Shown here piece by piece: positions 30,774 through 39,389 of a stretch of DNA of 64,000 bases. The notes under the pieces were generated by a model, which saw only the letters and a list, made by a program, of their open reading frames with translations, was not told where the DNA came from and did no database searches. Source of the DNA: GCA-2697345 sp002697345 (GTDB lineage Bacteria > Pseudomonadota > Alphaproteobacteria > Rhodobacterales > Rhodobacteraceae); contig CALSNB010000001.1 of the NCBI GenBank assembly GCA_943787605.1, positions 1,674,001-1,738,000 on the forward strand, read 5' to 3'. Position numbers and translations under genes: made by a program. How positions within the stretch are numbered: the first letter of the stretch is position 1; every line of letters starts with the position of its first letter.

Positions 30774-31214
30774 CTACCAAGAACCCACATTTTTCATTGA
30801 TATCCATGGCTCACATTGCAACATTGGTTCTCCTTCCTGCAAAAGCTCTATTGATATTTCATCTGGAGATTTAATAAATGCCATATTCCCATCCCTAGGA
30901 GGCCGGTTAATTGTAACTCCAGCATCCATTAGTGCCTCACATAATACATATATATCCTTAACTCTGAAGGCTAGATGACCAAAGTTTCGACTACTATCAT
31001 ACTCCTCAGGATCCCAGTTGTAGGTGAGTTCTAAAGCGGGGGAGCGATTTAATTCATAATTCTCTTTGTCTAATGGAGCACAAAGGAAAATATTAGTATA
31101 ACGACCTGCCTCGCTATCAACACGCCTACTTTCGATTAGGCCCAGAAGTTCGCAGTAAAACTTTAACGATTCCTCTATATTTGAAATTCTAACCATAGTA
31201 TGTAAATAACGCAT
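30774..31214 (-). CDS. gloA: Glyoxalase I-type (lactoylglutathione lyase) VOC protein
   Basis: This 146-residue protein of the vicinal-oxygen-chelate fold isomerises the hemithioacetal of methylglyoxal and glutathione. Metal ligands are visible as His5 (MRYLHTMVRI), the Glu in ALELTYNW, the His in NFGHLAFRV and the Glu in ISIELLQEG. The length is near that of bacterial GloA. It is the third gene of a minus-strand unit with a DMT transporter and the PIG-L deacetylase, so another VOC activity in that pathway cannot be excluded. Confidence 0.85.
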   Translation of the reverse strand: MRYLHTMVRISNIEESLKFYCELLGLIESRRVDSEAGRYTNIFLCAPLDKENYELNRSPALELTYNWDPEEYDSSRNFGHLAFRVKDIYVLCEALMDAGVTINRPPRDGNMAFIKSPDEISIELLQEGEPMLQCEPWISMKNVGSW

Positions 31215-31238
31215 TTTTATTACTTTCCTTTTAAAAAT

Positions 31239-32102
31239 TTAATTTTTTATTCGAGTTTCTCGAAGTGTTAAAATAATTAAAGCAACTAGGATAAAACTTG
31301 CTCCAATTACTGTGTTTTTGCTTGGTATCTCTGAAAAAATGAAAAAACCGATTATAGTAACAGGGATTATATGAAAATACCCCATGGGGGCAAGAAAAGA
31401 AGCTTCAGCGCTTCGGAAAGCTTTAATAAAGAAAAACTGTGCAGTTGTTGCGAGCAAGCCTATTAAAACCATTAAGGCCCATTGGGTCATATCTGGTTGA
31501 TGCCAAAAATAAAAAGCGAATGGTGCTGATACAATACAAATTCCGACAGAATACCACACCATCAAAGGTAGGTTCCCCATTTCACTAGATAAATGTTTTT
31601 GAATAATAGTTGCAGCACTCCCACAAAACATTCCAAAAATTGCCAATAAAGCAATTAGCTTGAGTTCTGGAGCTTCAGGATTAAAGGCAAACCAAATCGC
31701 CAAAAAACCTAGAGTTATCATTAGCCATCTAAGAATAGATTGTTTTTCCTTTAGAAAGAAGAATGCAATTAATGACATAGCAGCGGGTCTAAGATAACCA
31801 ATGGTACTGACCTGAGCTAATTGGATTTGGGATATTGTAAAAAAGTTAATTGTTAATGCCACTGACGAAAAACCTACCCTTAGCATATTAAGGGCTATAT
31901 TTTCTTTTAAAACTTTTCCATCACCTCTTAAGAGGATAATTGGAAGCAGTATTACGGTACTACTTAGAGCTCTTATAAAAACAATCTGGACTGGCAGAAA
32001 ATCTCCAACTAAAAACTTTACTAAAATGATATGCGTTAACATAAAAATTTCGTTTAAAAGCCAAAATTGAAGCCCGTAAAGGTTTTTGTTCTGTTTTAAC
32101 AT
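31239..32102 (-). CDS. DMT superfamily (EamA) transporter
   Basis: This 287-residue membrane protein has about ten hydrophobic helices in two EamA repeats (for example IFMLTHIILVKFLVGDFLPV and the second-half VIIGFFIFSEIPSKNTVIGA). Such proteins export or import small metabolites; the substrate cannot be read from sequence. Its ATG overlaps the stop of the PIG-L gene by one base (TAATG), so translation is coupled. Confidence 0.85.
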   Translation of the reverse strand: MLKQNKNLYGLQFWLLNEIFMLTHIILVKFLVGDFLPVQIVFIRALSSTVILLPIILLRGDGKVLKENIALNMLRVGFSSVALTINFFTISQIQLAQVSTIGYLRPAAMSLIAFFFLKEKQSILRWLMITLGFLAIWFAFNPEAPELKLIALLAIFGMFCGSAATIIQKHLSSEMGNLPLMVWYSVGICIVSAPFAFYFWHQPDMTQWALMVLIGLLATTAQFFFIKAFRSAEASFLAPMGYFHIIPVTIIGFFIFSEIPSKNTVIGASFILVALIILTLRETRIKN

Positions 32103-34588
32103 TAACCTTGACGAGGGCTAACCAAATTTACGAAAAGTCTAAAGGCACCGGGTACTAAGTTATCCATTTGATAGAATAAATTTAGAGCGCAGTGTAGATG
32201 ATCACCTTTCCCAACTGTTGCATGCATCAAGGCCCCGTGCAGTGGTTCTTCACCTGGATCAGACATTGAGAGCAATGGTGCATATTCTTGCCCCCAGCTT
32301 GATGCAAAATAAAGCCCTCTTTCTTTAACCCACCCTTCAAAGTCTTCCTCAGAAATATTATTGGGTCCCTTAAAAAAATGGTGTTCTGGTTTCTTAATAA
32401 TTACGGGGCTATTGGCGTTTGTGATTCTCCAACGAATAGAAGGACTGCCGACCTGTAACGAATAAGGCGCGCTTTTCTCTGAATCCCAATTATCCCACGG
32501 TCGATGATATTGACTTATATAACGACCCCCATTTTTCATCCATTCACGAAGGTGACTCATAGCATTATTAATAGGCCTGCTGTTGCCGGAAAACACCCCG
32601 GAGACGATAGTATCGAAATTCATAATATTTCCAGATAATAAATCTTCATCAGTTATATGTGTTACGTTGGCCCCTAATTTCTCTGCCCAAAACCAGGCTC
32701 GATCGACACCACCATCGATCCAACCCACTTTAAGCCCAGAAAGTGACTGTGAATTTACAAGTGCAATATTGGCCTGACAGGGTTTCAAGATCACTTGCGG
32801 ATTTATGTGTGAGTGCGATATCTCTCTCTTTTGAAGGAGAGGTGTGTTATCAAAGCTAGCTTTTATTTCGTAGTGTCCCTGATTTGTACCAGGAGGGATT
32901 AGTATATCAATTTCTTTATTCTTTTGCTGTTTGTTAGATTTTGATTTTGCACTCCAGTCGCTAGGTAGATCCAATGTCAAAGCGTCCAATGCCGCACCGG
33001 TTTCTTGTCCTGATAACTGGATTTTAATAGATACGTTATGAGTTTTTGCATTATCACTTTTATCACCTTGAAGAATTATAATGTTTTCTGGTGAAATATC
33101 TGCGGTTGTTTCTGGTTGAGTAGTGAAAGGGATCTCTGGTGTAGTAACTACCTCAAAACTCTGTCCATGTAATGAAAACTTAACTTTTGCATGCAAACCA
33201 AATGCGGGTGGGGATATACCATGCCAAGGTTTTAACAAAGGTACTGGAATTTTATTTTTTATATAGGCTGTTGATGTAATAGTTTTCCGTTGGCTAGTTA
33301 CTTCTATTACTTCTCTTTTATCTACATTCTTAGTAGTACTTTCATCATCAAGAAAGGGTATGTTAATTTTATTGGTAGGGTCAATTAAAGATGCAGAGAT
33401 TTTTTCTAGTTTTATCGTCTTATTCTGATACCAACTAAGATTAGCTGTAAAAGGGTCACCAATAACTGGTGTTGAAGGTTCAATATCTAGACGAATTAAA
33501 AGTTGAGCTGCTTCAGCTATTGCCCTTGAGCATTGTGATTTTTTAAGAGTGACTCTGTGAGCATGGTCTTCATCAATGTGACTTTCTATTGTTTCTAGAT
33601 GGGCCTTTAATTCACAAAGGTGAGTTATAACAGCAGACTGATTTGGAAATGACTCTAACGCTTTTACTGCAGCTCTGTCGGCCAATTCGCATGCAGACCT
33701 AGATTCTTCACTGTCACAAAATTCTCTGAGCTCAGAAAGGCAAGTTGGAACGCCATCTACTAACTTTTTATCAACCTTTTGTCCGGAAAGTGTTTTTAGC
33801 TGATGGAGTGGTACTTGTCCTCCCATTTCGTCAATCACTTTACCCATTCCCTGAGATGCATGATAACTACGAGACCATTCTGCTATCTGACTGTAAGACC
33901 CTCCAAAAACGGGATCAAATCCACTAACATCAATAAAGTGAGTGGCACTAGGAGGGGGCACTTCGTCGTCATATGCACCACCACCACCACCCCATGCAGG
34001 TAAATAGAGAGCATTAGCTTGCCATGGTTTTAAATTTAGATCGGAGTATAAATTTGGATCTGACGCTTCAGCAAACGCAGAAATTGTTGACTCTGTAACG
34101 GCGCGATGATGACCATGCTGACCTGGTACATCTAAAAATGTGGGAATCAGGATATCAGGTTTGAACGTTCGTACCATTTTTACCATTTGACGCTTAGTAT
34201 AATTTTCACCCCATATTTCGAAAGTCTGTTTTCCAGATTTAGAAAGTCCGAAATCAATTATTGGATCATCTATGGTCTCTGAAAGCCAACCTATATCTGC
34301 TCCAAAAACACCCATCGCATGTAGTAGCTCTTCTGTTCTAATATAACCAAGTTCATCTCCACGCTCAGGTCCTATTGAATTCTGTCCACCATGACCTCTG
34401 ACGGCGTTTACATAAACAATGTGAAAACCGTCTTTGAGTGATAAACGAGCGAGCAATTTTGATGTTTCGTCGTCAGGGTGTGCGCCGGTTTGCATAAATG
34501 TAATCGTAGACTGTAATGACCTGAGGTGTCCCCAAAGTTTCTTCATGGGACTTCTTTTTTCCTGATTAATTACGCCTACATTTCTCAT
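32102..34588 (-). CDS. Long PIG-L (LmbE-like) deacetylase with C-terminal extension
   Basis: This protein is about 828 residues long. The N-terminal PIG-L domain has the zinc/catalytic motif AHPDDE (about residue 36-41) and HGHHRAVTES, as in N-acetylglucosaminyl deacetylases. A middle region of beta-sandwich appearance (about 350-600) follows, then a C-terminal domain of about 215 residues beginning LKVGWIDGGVDRAWFWAEKLG that looks like a glutamine-amidotransferase-type Rossmann fold. Typical PIG-L enzymes are only 220-300 residues. I chose the ATG at 34588 (MRNVGV); the frame extends to a TTG at 34618. No signal peptide is obvious. It is divergent from a sugar ABC operon and probably removes an acetyl group from an amino sugar conjugate. 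Confidence 0.82.
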   Translation of the reverse strand: MRNVGVINQEKRSPMKKLWGHLRSLQSTITFMQTGAHPDDETSKLLARLSLKDGFHIVYVNAVRGHGGQNSIGPERGDELGYIRTEELLHAMGVFGADIGWLSETIDDPIIDFGLSKSGKQTFEIWGENYTKRQMVKMVRTFKPDILIPTFLDVPGQHGHHRAVTESTISAFAEASDPNLYSDLNLKPWQANALYLPAWGGGGGAYDDEVPPPSATHFIDVSGFDPVFGGSYSQIAEWSRSYHASQGMGKVIDEMGGQVPLHQLKTLSGQKVDKKLVDGVPTCLSELREFCDSEESRSACELADRAAVKALESFPNQSAVITHLCELKAHLETIESHIDEDHAHRVTLKKSQCSRAIAEAAQLLIRLDIEPSTPVIGDPFTANLSWYQNKTIKLEKISASLIDPTNKINIPFLDDESTTKNVDKREVIEVTSQRKTITSTAYIKNKIPVPLLKPWHGISPPAFGLHAKVKFSLHGQSFEVVTTPEIPFTTQPETTADISPENIIILQGDKSDNAKTHNVSIKIQLSGQETGAALDALTLDLPSDWSAKSKSNKQQKNKEIDILIPPGTNQGHYEIKASFDNTPLLQKREISHSHINPQVILKPCQANIALVNSQSLSGLKVGWIDGGVDRAWFWAEKLGANVTHITDEDLLSGNIMNFDTIVSGVFSGNSRPINNAMSHLREWMKNGGRYISQYHRPWDNWDSEKSAPYSLQVGSPSIRWRITNANSPVIIKKPEHHFFKGPNNISEEDFEGWVKERGLYFASSWGQEYAPLLSMSDPGEEPLHGALMHATVGKGDHLHCALNLFYQMDNLVPGAFRLFVNLVSPRQG

Positions 34589-34638
34589 TACAACCCCAAA
34601 ACTCCCTATTAAATTCAATTTATCATTATTTTTTGTAT

Positions 34639-34651
34639 TTGACTAAGTCAA
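34639..34651. promoter_or_regulatory. Perfect palindrome between divergent PIG-L and ABC operons
   Basis: TTGACT-A-AGTCAA is a perfect 6-bp dyad around one base, in the 200-base divergent promoter region. It is a plausible operator half-way between the two transcription units. No regulator gene is present nearby. Confidence 0.4.
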
Positions 34652-34794
34652 CAATATGTTTGCTTAATTAGCTTCTCTCTAATAAACAATTGGGTAAGCT
34701 ATATTCTGGGGAAGGGTAGGAAAGCCGTTTGTTTTCGTACAGTCAACCAAATTTTTAGCAGTAAAACAATTTTGTTATTATAGGGAGATATATA

Positions 34795-36051
34795 ATGAAT
34801 AGATATATAAAGAAGCCTATTGTTGCCCTGGCAGCAGGCATAGTGGCGCTATCAGCGAGTTTGGCTAGTGCTGTGGAAATAGAATACTGGCAGTATACTT
34901 ATGGTAGTAGGGTGAAAGCAATTGATGCACTTATTGAAACCTTTGAGGCTGCGAATCCAGGTATTACTGTTAAGCATACTAACTTTCCTTACGCTGATTA
35001 TCGTAAAAAGGTTGCAATTGCTGTTTCTGCTGGTGATGGTCCAGATGTCGTACAGCTATATTACGGTTGGTTGAATGATTATAGAGATAGTGGACTTTTA
35101 CAGCCGCTTTCAAAAGAGGCATTTCCGCACGCTTCCATAGAGAGTGATTTTTTCCCAATGGTATCTACAATGAAAGTAGATGGAGATTATTGGGGTTTAC
35201 CGACAGCGGTTAGAGCACTGGCTTTATTTTATAATAAAGACCTGTTTGCAGCGGCCGGCCTCTCTGGTGCACCAGAAACACTAGACGAGATGGTTGAATA
35301 TGCAAAAAAATTGACCAAGAAAGACTCTGGTGGCAATTATGAAGTCGTTGGTTACGCTACCGATGGTGGAGCTGGTCAAGAACATCACTTTATGAGAGAA
35401 GTTTTAACACGGCTTTATGGGGGAGCACCTTATTCAGATGATGGAACAAAAGTCACTTACAATGATGCAGCTGGCGCTAAAGCTCTGAAATATTTGACTG
35501 ACTTTCAGATGACTCATAAAACTGGAGCGAGTGGATTTATGAACCGAGGTCAAGATGCTTTTAAGGCTGGTAAAGCTGGGATGGTACTTGATGGTTCGTT
35601 TCGAATTAATACCTTCAAAAAAGTTGAAGAGTTAAACTTTGGTATTGCAGAACTTCCTGGACATGAGGGTAATCGGTATAACTTTGCTTCATACTGGATA
35701 AATGGTATTAGCTCTAAAGCTGAAGGTGAAAAGTTAGCAGCAGCTAATAAATTCCTTCAGCACATAACTAGTGATGTTGCAATGCAATTGTGGTTAGATA
35801 CTGTGGGAGAGCTACCGGCAAAGCCAGCTATTGCTTTAACTGACGAAAACCAAGCGCATCCTTACTTTGGTCCTTTTATTCGTGGCCTTGGTTATGCAAC
35901 TGCTACTGCATTTAAATCAGAGAAACCTCAAAGACAGGCGATTATCGATGCTATCGATATGGTAACTTTACAGGGAGTCTCACCGTCTGATGCACTTAAT
36001 AAAGTAGCAAAAGATGAACAAGAGGTTTTGGATGACTTCTACGATAACTAG
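34795..36051 (+). CDS. Sugar-type ABC transporter extracellular solute-binding protein (family 1)
   Basis: This 418-residue MalE/UgpB-like periplasmic binding protein has a Sec signal peptide (about residues 1-26, ending SLASAVE) and the family body IEYWQYTYGSRVKAIDALIETFEAANPGITVKH. An AGGGAG ribosome site precedes the ATG. Family 1 proteins bind oligosaccharides, glycerol phosphates or related polyols. It heads an operon with two permeases, a lyase and an ATPase, and is followed by a hairpin terminator. Confidence 0.93.
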   Translation: MNRYIKKPIVALAAGIVALSASLASAVEIEYWQYTYGSRVKAIDALIETFEAANPGITVKHTNFPYADYRKKVAIAVSAGDGPDVVQLYYGWLNDYRDSGLLQPLSKEAFPHASIESDFFPMVSTMKVDGDYWGLPTAVRALALFYNKDLFAAAGLSGAPETLDEMVEYAKKLTKKDSGGNYEVVGYATDGGAGQEHHFMREVLTRLYGGAPYSDDGTKVTYNDAAGAKALKYLTDFQMTHKTGASGFMNRGQDAFKAGKAGMVLDGSFRINTFKKVEELNFGIAELPGHEGNRYNFASYWINGISSKAEGEKLAAANKFLQHITSDVAMQLWLDTVGELPAKPAIALTDENQAHPYFGPFIRGLGYATATAFKSEKPQRQAIIDAIDMVTLQGVSPSDALNKVAKDEQEVLDDFYDN

Positions 36052-36086
36052 TTGGATGGGAACAATTTCTAACTAATAAGAACTAA

Positions 36087-36115
36087 GAGAGATGGCATGT
36101 TATGTGCCATCTTTT
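36087..36115 (+). terminator. Hairpin terminator or attenuator after the sugar-binding-protein gene
   Basis: AGATGGCA (36090-36097) pairs perfectly with TGCCATCT (36105-36112), extended by A/G-T pairs into the following TTTT. It lies 39 bases after the binding-protein stop and covers the first possible ATG of the next frame, which is a reason to place that gene's start further down. Confidence 0.75.
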
Positions 36116-36136
36116 AAACATTTATTTAGGTACCCG

Positions 36137-37039
36137 ATGTTTGTGAGTTTCTGGAACAAGTTAAGTATTAATCAAAAGCTTGCTATAACAGCTTGGTTAT
36201 TTTTAGCTGTACCAATAGTTTTTTATGTTTGCATTAGGTTCTACCCAACTTTTGAAGCTTTTTATGTTTCAACATTAAAATGGAATTTATTGGGTGCAAA
36301 GAAATATATTGGCTTAAGAAACTATGAGAAAATTTTTGCAGATGAAGATTTTTGGTTAGTACTGCTAAATACTTTTAAGTACGCAGGCCTTGGTGTACCA
36401 ATTAGTCTTTTTATAGCTTTTTGTGTCGCATATTTCTTAAACGAAATAACTCGTTGGCATGATTTTATTAGAGCCTTATATTTTATTCCTTTTTTGACAA
36501 CAGCTGTGGCTATGGCTTGGGTTTGGAAATGGTTCTATCAACCCATGCCAATAGGTTATTTTAATTTTTTCTTGAATTACTTGGGTATCGCGCAGCAGCC
36601 ATTCCTAAAATCTGTAACACAAGGATTATATGCTATAATGGCACCTGCTGTGTGGGCAGGATTGGGTTTTCAAGTCGTCATATTCATTGCTGGAATAAGG
36701 GCAATACCTCGAAGTTATTATGAGGCTGCCGAAATTGATGGAGCAGGAAGATGGCAAATTTTACGTGAAATCACTTTACCATCTCTTAAGCCAACAGTTA
36801 TATTTTTAACAGTTGTATCTACGATAGGGTTCTTACGTATATTTGACCAGGTATACTCCATGACCACAAATGGTGACGGGGGGCCGCTGAATACAACAAA
36901 ACCGATTGTTTTGATGATCTACGAATTTGCATTCGATGAGTTTAAAATAGGACGAGCGTCTGCGTTAACCGTAATCCTATTTGTTATACTGTTGGTTATT
37001 AGCATGTTTCAGCTTTGGTTGATGAGGAAAAAACCATGA
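36137..37039 (+). CDS. Sugar-type ABC transporter permease (MalF/UgpA-like)
   Basis: This permease of about 300 residues has six membrane segments and the inner-membrane component loop EAAEIDGAGRWQILREITLP. I placed the start at the ATG 36137 (MFVSFWNKLSINQKL), behind TTTAGG. The upstream ATG at 36092 lies inside the hairpin terminator and would add a stretch unlike permease N-termini. It pairs with the next gene, with which it overlaps by four bases (ATGA). Confidence 0.92.
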   Translation: MFVSFWNKLSINQKLAITAWLFLAVPIVFYVCIRFYPTFEAFYVSTLKWNLLGAKKYIGLRNYEKIFADEDFWLVLLNTFKYAGLGVPISLFIAFCVAYFLNEITRWHDFIRALYFIPFLTTAVAMAWVWKWFYQPMPIGYFNFFLNYLGIAQQPFLKSVTQGLYAIMAPAVWAGLGFQVVIFIAGIRAIPRSYYEAAEIDGAGRWQILREITLPSLKPTVIFLTVVSTIGFLRIFDQVYSMTTNGDGGPLNTTKPIVLMIYEFAFDEFKIGRASALTVILFVILLVISMFQLWLMRKKP

Positions 37040-37884
37040 CTGATTATGCGTCTCGAATTGCTTACCTGGAGAGAATAAAACCTACGAAAATAATAATTTG
37101 GACCCTGCTATTCTTGGGTGGTATCGTAATGGTTACACCTTTAGCTTTTATGATTTCAACTTCGTTTAAGACTGGTGCGGATGTTTTTTCTTTGGGGATT
37201 ATTCCAAAAAACCCAACACTTGAAAATTATCTTTATATTTGGACAGAGTCTCAGTTCTCACGCTGGATGTTAAACTCTCTTTGGGTTGCAACTTTTAGTA
37301 CAGCTTCTGTAGTATTTTTTGACTCTCTAGTTGGTTATACTTTGGCTAAGTTCACATTCCGTGGACAAACAATAGTGTTTATCGCGATATTAAGTACCTT
37401 AATGATACCCACCGAGATGTTGATAATCCCTTGGTACATGATGTCTCGCGAATTTGGGTGGATTGATACTTATTGGGGAATAGCTTTCCCAGGCCTCATG
37501 ACAGGTTTTGGAACCTTTCTTATGCGTCAATTTTTTATGGGTTTACCTGATGAGTTAATAGAGGCAGCTCGTATCGATGGCTGGTCAGAATTTGCAATAT
37601 GGTCAAGAATTGCTATGCCATTGGTTGTTCCAGCACTATCTGCTTTAGCTATTTTTCACTTCTTAGGAAACTGGACAGCATTTATATGGCCCTTAATAGT
37701 GACAAACAGTCCTGAACTTTATACCATTCCTGTTGGATTGGCATCCTTCAATGGAGAATTTCAGACAGATTGGGAGATTGTAATGACGGCATCATGTTTG
37801 GCGACTTTGCCAACACTTCTTGTTTTCCTAGTTCTTCAAAAGTTTATTATTAGGGGTGTAATGTTAGCGGGTCTTAAAGGATAA
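37036..37884 (+). CDS. Sugar-type ABC transporter permease (MalG/UgpE-like)
   Basis: This is a 282-residue second permease with the EAARIDGWSEFAIWSRIAMPL loop that contacts the ATPase and MalG-type TM segments. The ATG at 37036 overlaps the previous stop and has GAGGAA upstream; the earlier GTG at 37015 is less likely. The ATPase gene follows only after the intervening lyase gene, so the lyase is embedded within the transporter operon. Confidence 0.93.
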   Translation: MTDYASRIAYLERIKPTKIIIWTLLFLGGIVMVTPLAFMISTSFKTGADVFSLGIIPKNPTLENYLYIWTESQFSRWMLNSLWVATFSTASVVFFDSLVGYTLAKFTFRGQTIVFIAILSTLMIPTEMLIIPWYMMSREFGWIDTYWGIAFPGLMTGFGTFLMRQFFMGLPDELIEAARIDGWSEFAIWSRIAMPLVVPALSALAIFHFLGNWTAFIWPLIVTNSPELYTIPVGLASFNGEFQTDWEIVMTASCLATLPTLLVFLVLQKFIIRGVMLAGLKG

Positions 37885-37888
37885 AGTA

Positions 37889-39388
37889 ATGGCAGGTTCA
37901 TATGATAAATTTCCAGCAGATGTTTATTCTGAGGCTGTCCTGGCTCCTGATCTAGAGGTCTATAAAGAGTACTTTTCTGAAAGTTTACATGAGATAAATA
38001 TTGCGCATTGCATTATGCTTAATGAGCAGGGTTTGCTTAATGCATCGGAAACCAAGTCAATACTTCAAGGTTTAACATCTATAAATAGTGAGAAACCTTA
38101 CATGGATGTAGAGTTTGATGGCACTTTTGAAGATTTATTTTTTCTAGTTGAACGAGAGCTGGGTTATCGTATTGGATCAGAGATTGCTGGAAAACTGCAT
38201 ACAGGACGTTCTCGTAATGATATGGAACATACCATGTTTAGACTGCAGCTTCGTGATCGTTTAACAAACCTGTTAAAACAGTATGTTTCTTTATTACGGC
38301 AGCTTATTGATAGAGCAGAAAGGGGTGTTGATGAGATTGTTCTTCTCTATACACATGGTCAACCCGCCCAACCATCGACCTTGGCTCACTACCTTTCAGC
38401 AGCAATAGAGTTTATCCTTAACGATATAGATCGAATTAAATTTGCTCATAAGTTAGTAAATATGTCTCCAATGGGGGCCGCGGCGATTACAACTTCTGGA
38501 TTTTCATTGAATAGAAACAGAGTTGCTCATTTATTAGGTTTCCCCGCAATAGTTGAAAACTCCTATGGGGCGATTGCCAACGTAGATTATATTACTGGTT
38601 CCTATAGTGCTATAAAATTAGGGTGTCTTCATTTAGGTCGTTTTGTTCAAGATCTAGTAACATGGACTGGTTTTGAAGTTTCGCAAATTAAAGTACCTGA
38701 TGGATTTGTTCAAATATCATCAATTATGCCTCAAAAAAGAAACCCTGTACCATTAGAGCACCTTAGACTTAAGTTTTCTTTGGCTGGTGGAGGCGCAGAT
38801 CAAATTGTAAATACTATGCATAATACTCCGTTTGCAGATATGAATGACTCTGAGCGCGAAACTCAGGCTACAGGTTTCGCAGTTTTTGATCGGCTTAATA
38901 AAGCATTGCCCTTGCTTGCGGGTTTTGTAGATTCGATTGAGATTGATACGGCTTCAGTTTCTAAAAGAATTAACCAATCTATGGCTACTATTACGGAGCT
39001 CGCTGACCACTTGGCGAGAACAGAGGGAATTAGTTTTAGATTGGCTCATAGTGTCGCTCATAAGCTCGCATATCAGGCGCTTTCTCTAGAGTCTTCACTA
39101 GATCAATTAGACTTTAACGTGTTTGTTGAGTCTTTTGAAGAAGTTGTCGGTGTTAAACCGATTACAAATGAAAAAAACTTCAGAAAAGTTTGTAGTCCTG
39201 AACATTTTATATCTGTTAGGAAAATCCCTGGTGGACCAGCAAGAGCCACGATTAAAAAAAGTTTGAAGGTTTACGTTAAACGTTTAGCGGAAACAGAATT
39301 ACGAATAAAATCTATGGAAAATTTTTTGCACAGTACCAATGCAGAATGTCAAAGTTTGGTAGATGTTTACATAAAACAAGGAAATTAG
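37889..39388 (+). CDS. Argininosuccinate lyase/fumarase superfamily C-N lyase (substrate unknown)
   Basis: This 499-residue protein has the superfamily regions HTGRSRNDMEHT (104-115), YTHGQPAQPSTLAHY (154-168) and the flexible catalytic-serine loop ISSIMPQKRNPVP (276-288). Enzymes of the family eliminate fumarate from N-substituted aspartates (argininosuccinate, adenylosuccinate, and ethylenediamine-disuccinate in EDDS lyase). It is longer than housekeeping ArgH (about 460) and shows NDMEHT where ArgH has NDQVAT. Its place between ABC permease and ATPase genes, with no argG, argues for a catabolic substrate taken up by this transporter. That is inference; a second ArgH cannot be excluded. Confidence 0.82.
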   Translation: MAGSYDKFPADVYSEAVLAPDLEVYKEYFSESLHEINIAHCIMLNEQGLLNASETKSILQGLTSINSEKPYMDVEFDGTFEDLFFLVERELGYRIGSEIAGKLHTGRSRNDMEHTMFRLQLRDRLTNLLKQYVSLLRQLIDRAERGVDEIVLLYTHGQPAQPSTLAHYLSAAIEFILNDIDRIKFAHKLVNMSPMGAAAITTSGFSLNRNRVAHLLGFPAIVENSYGAIANVDYITGSYSAIKLGCLHLGRFVQDLVTWTGFEVSQIKVPDGFVQISSIMPQKRNPVPLEHLRLKFSLAGGGADQIVNTMHNTPFADMNDSERETQATGFAVFDRLNKALPLLAGFVDSIEIDTASVSKRINQSMATITELADHLARTEGISFRLAHSVAHKLAYQALSLESSLDQLDFNVFVESFEEVVGVKPITNEKNFRKVCSPEHFISVRKIPGGPARATIKKSLKVYVKRLAETELRIKSMENFLHSTNAECQSLVDVYIKQGN

Positions 39389-39389
39389 A

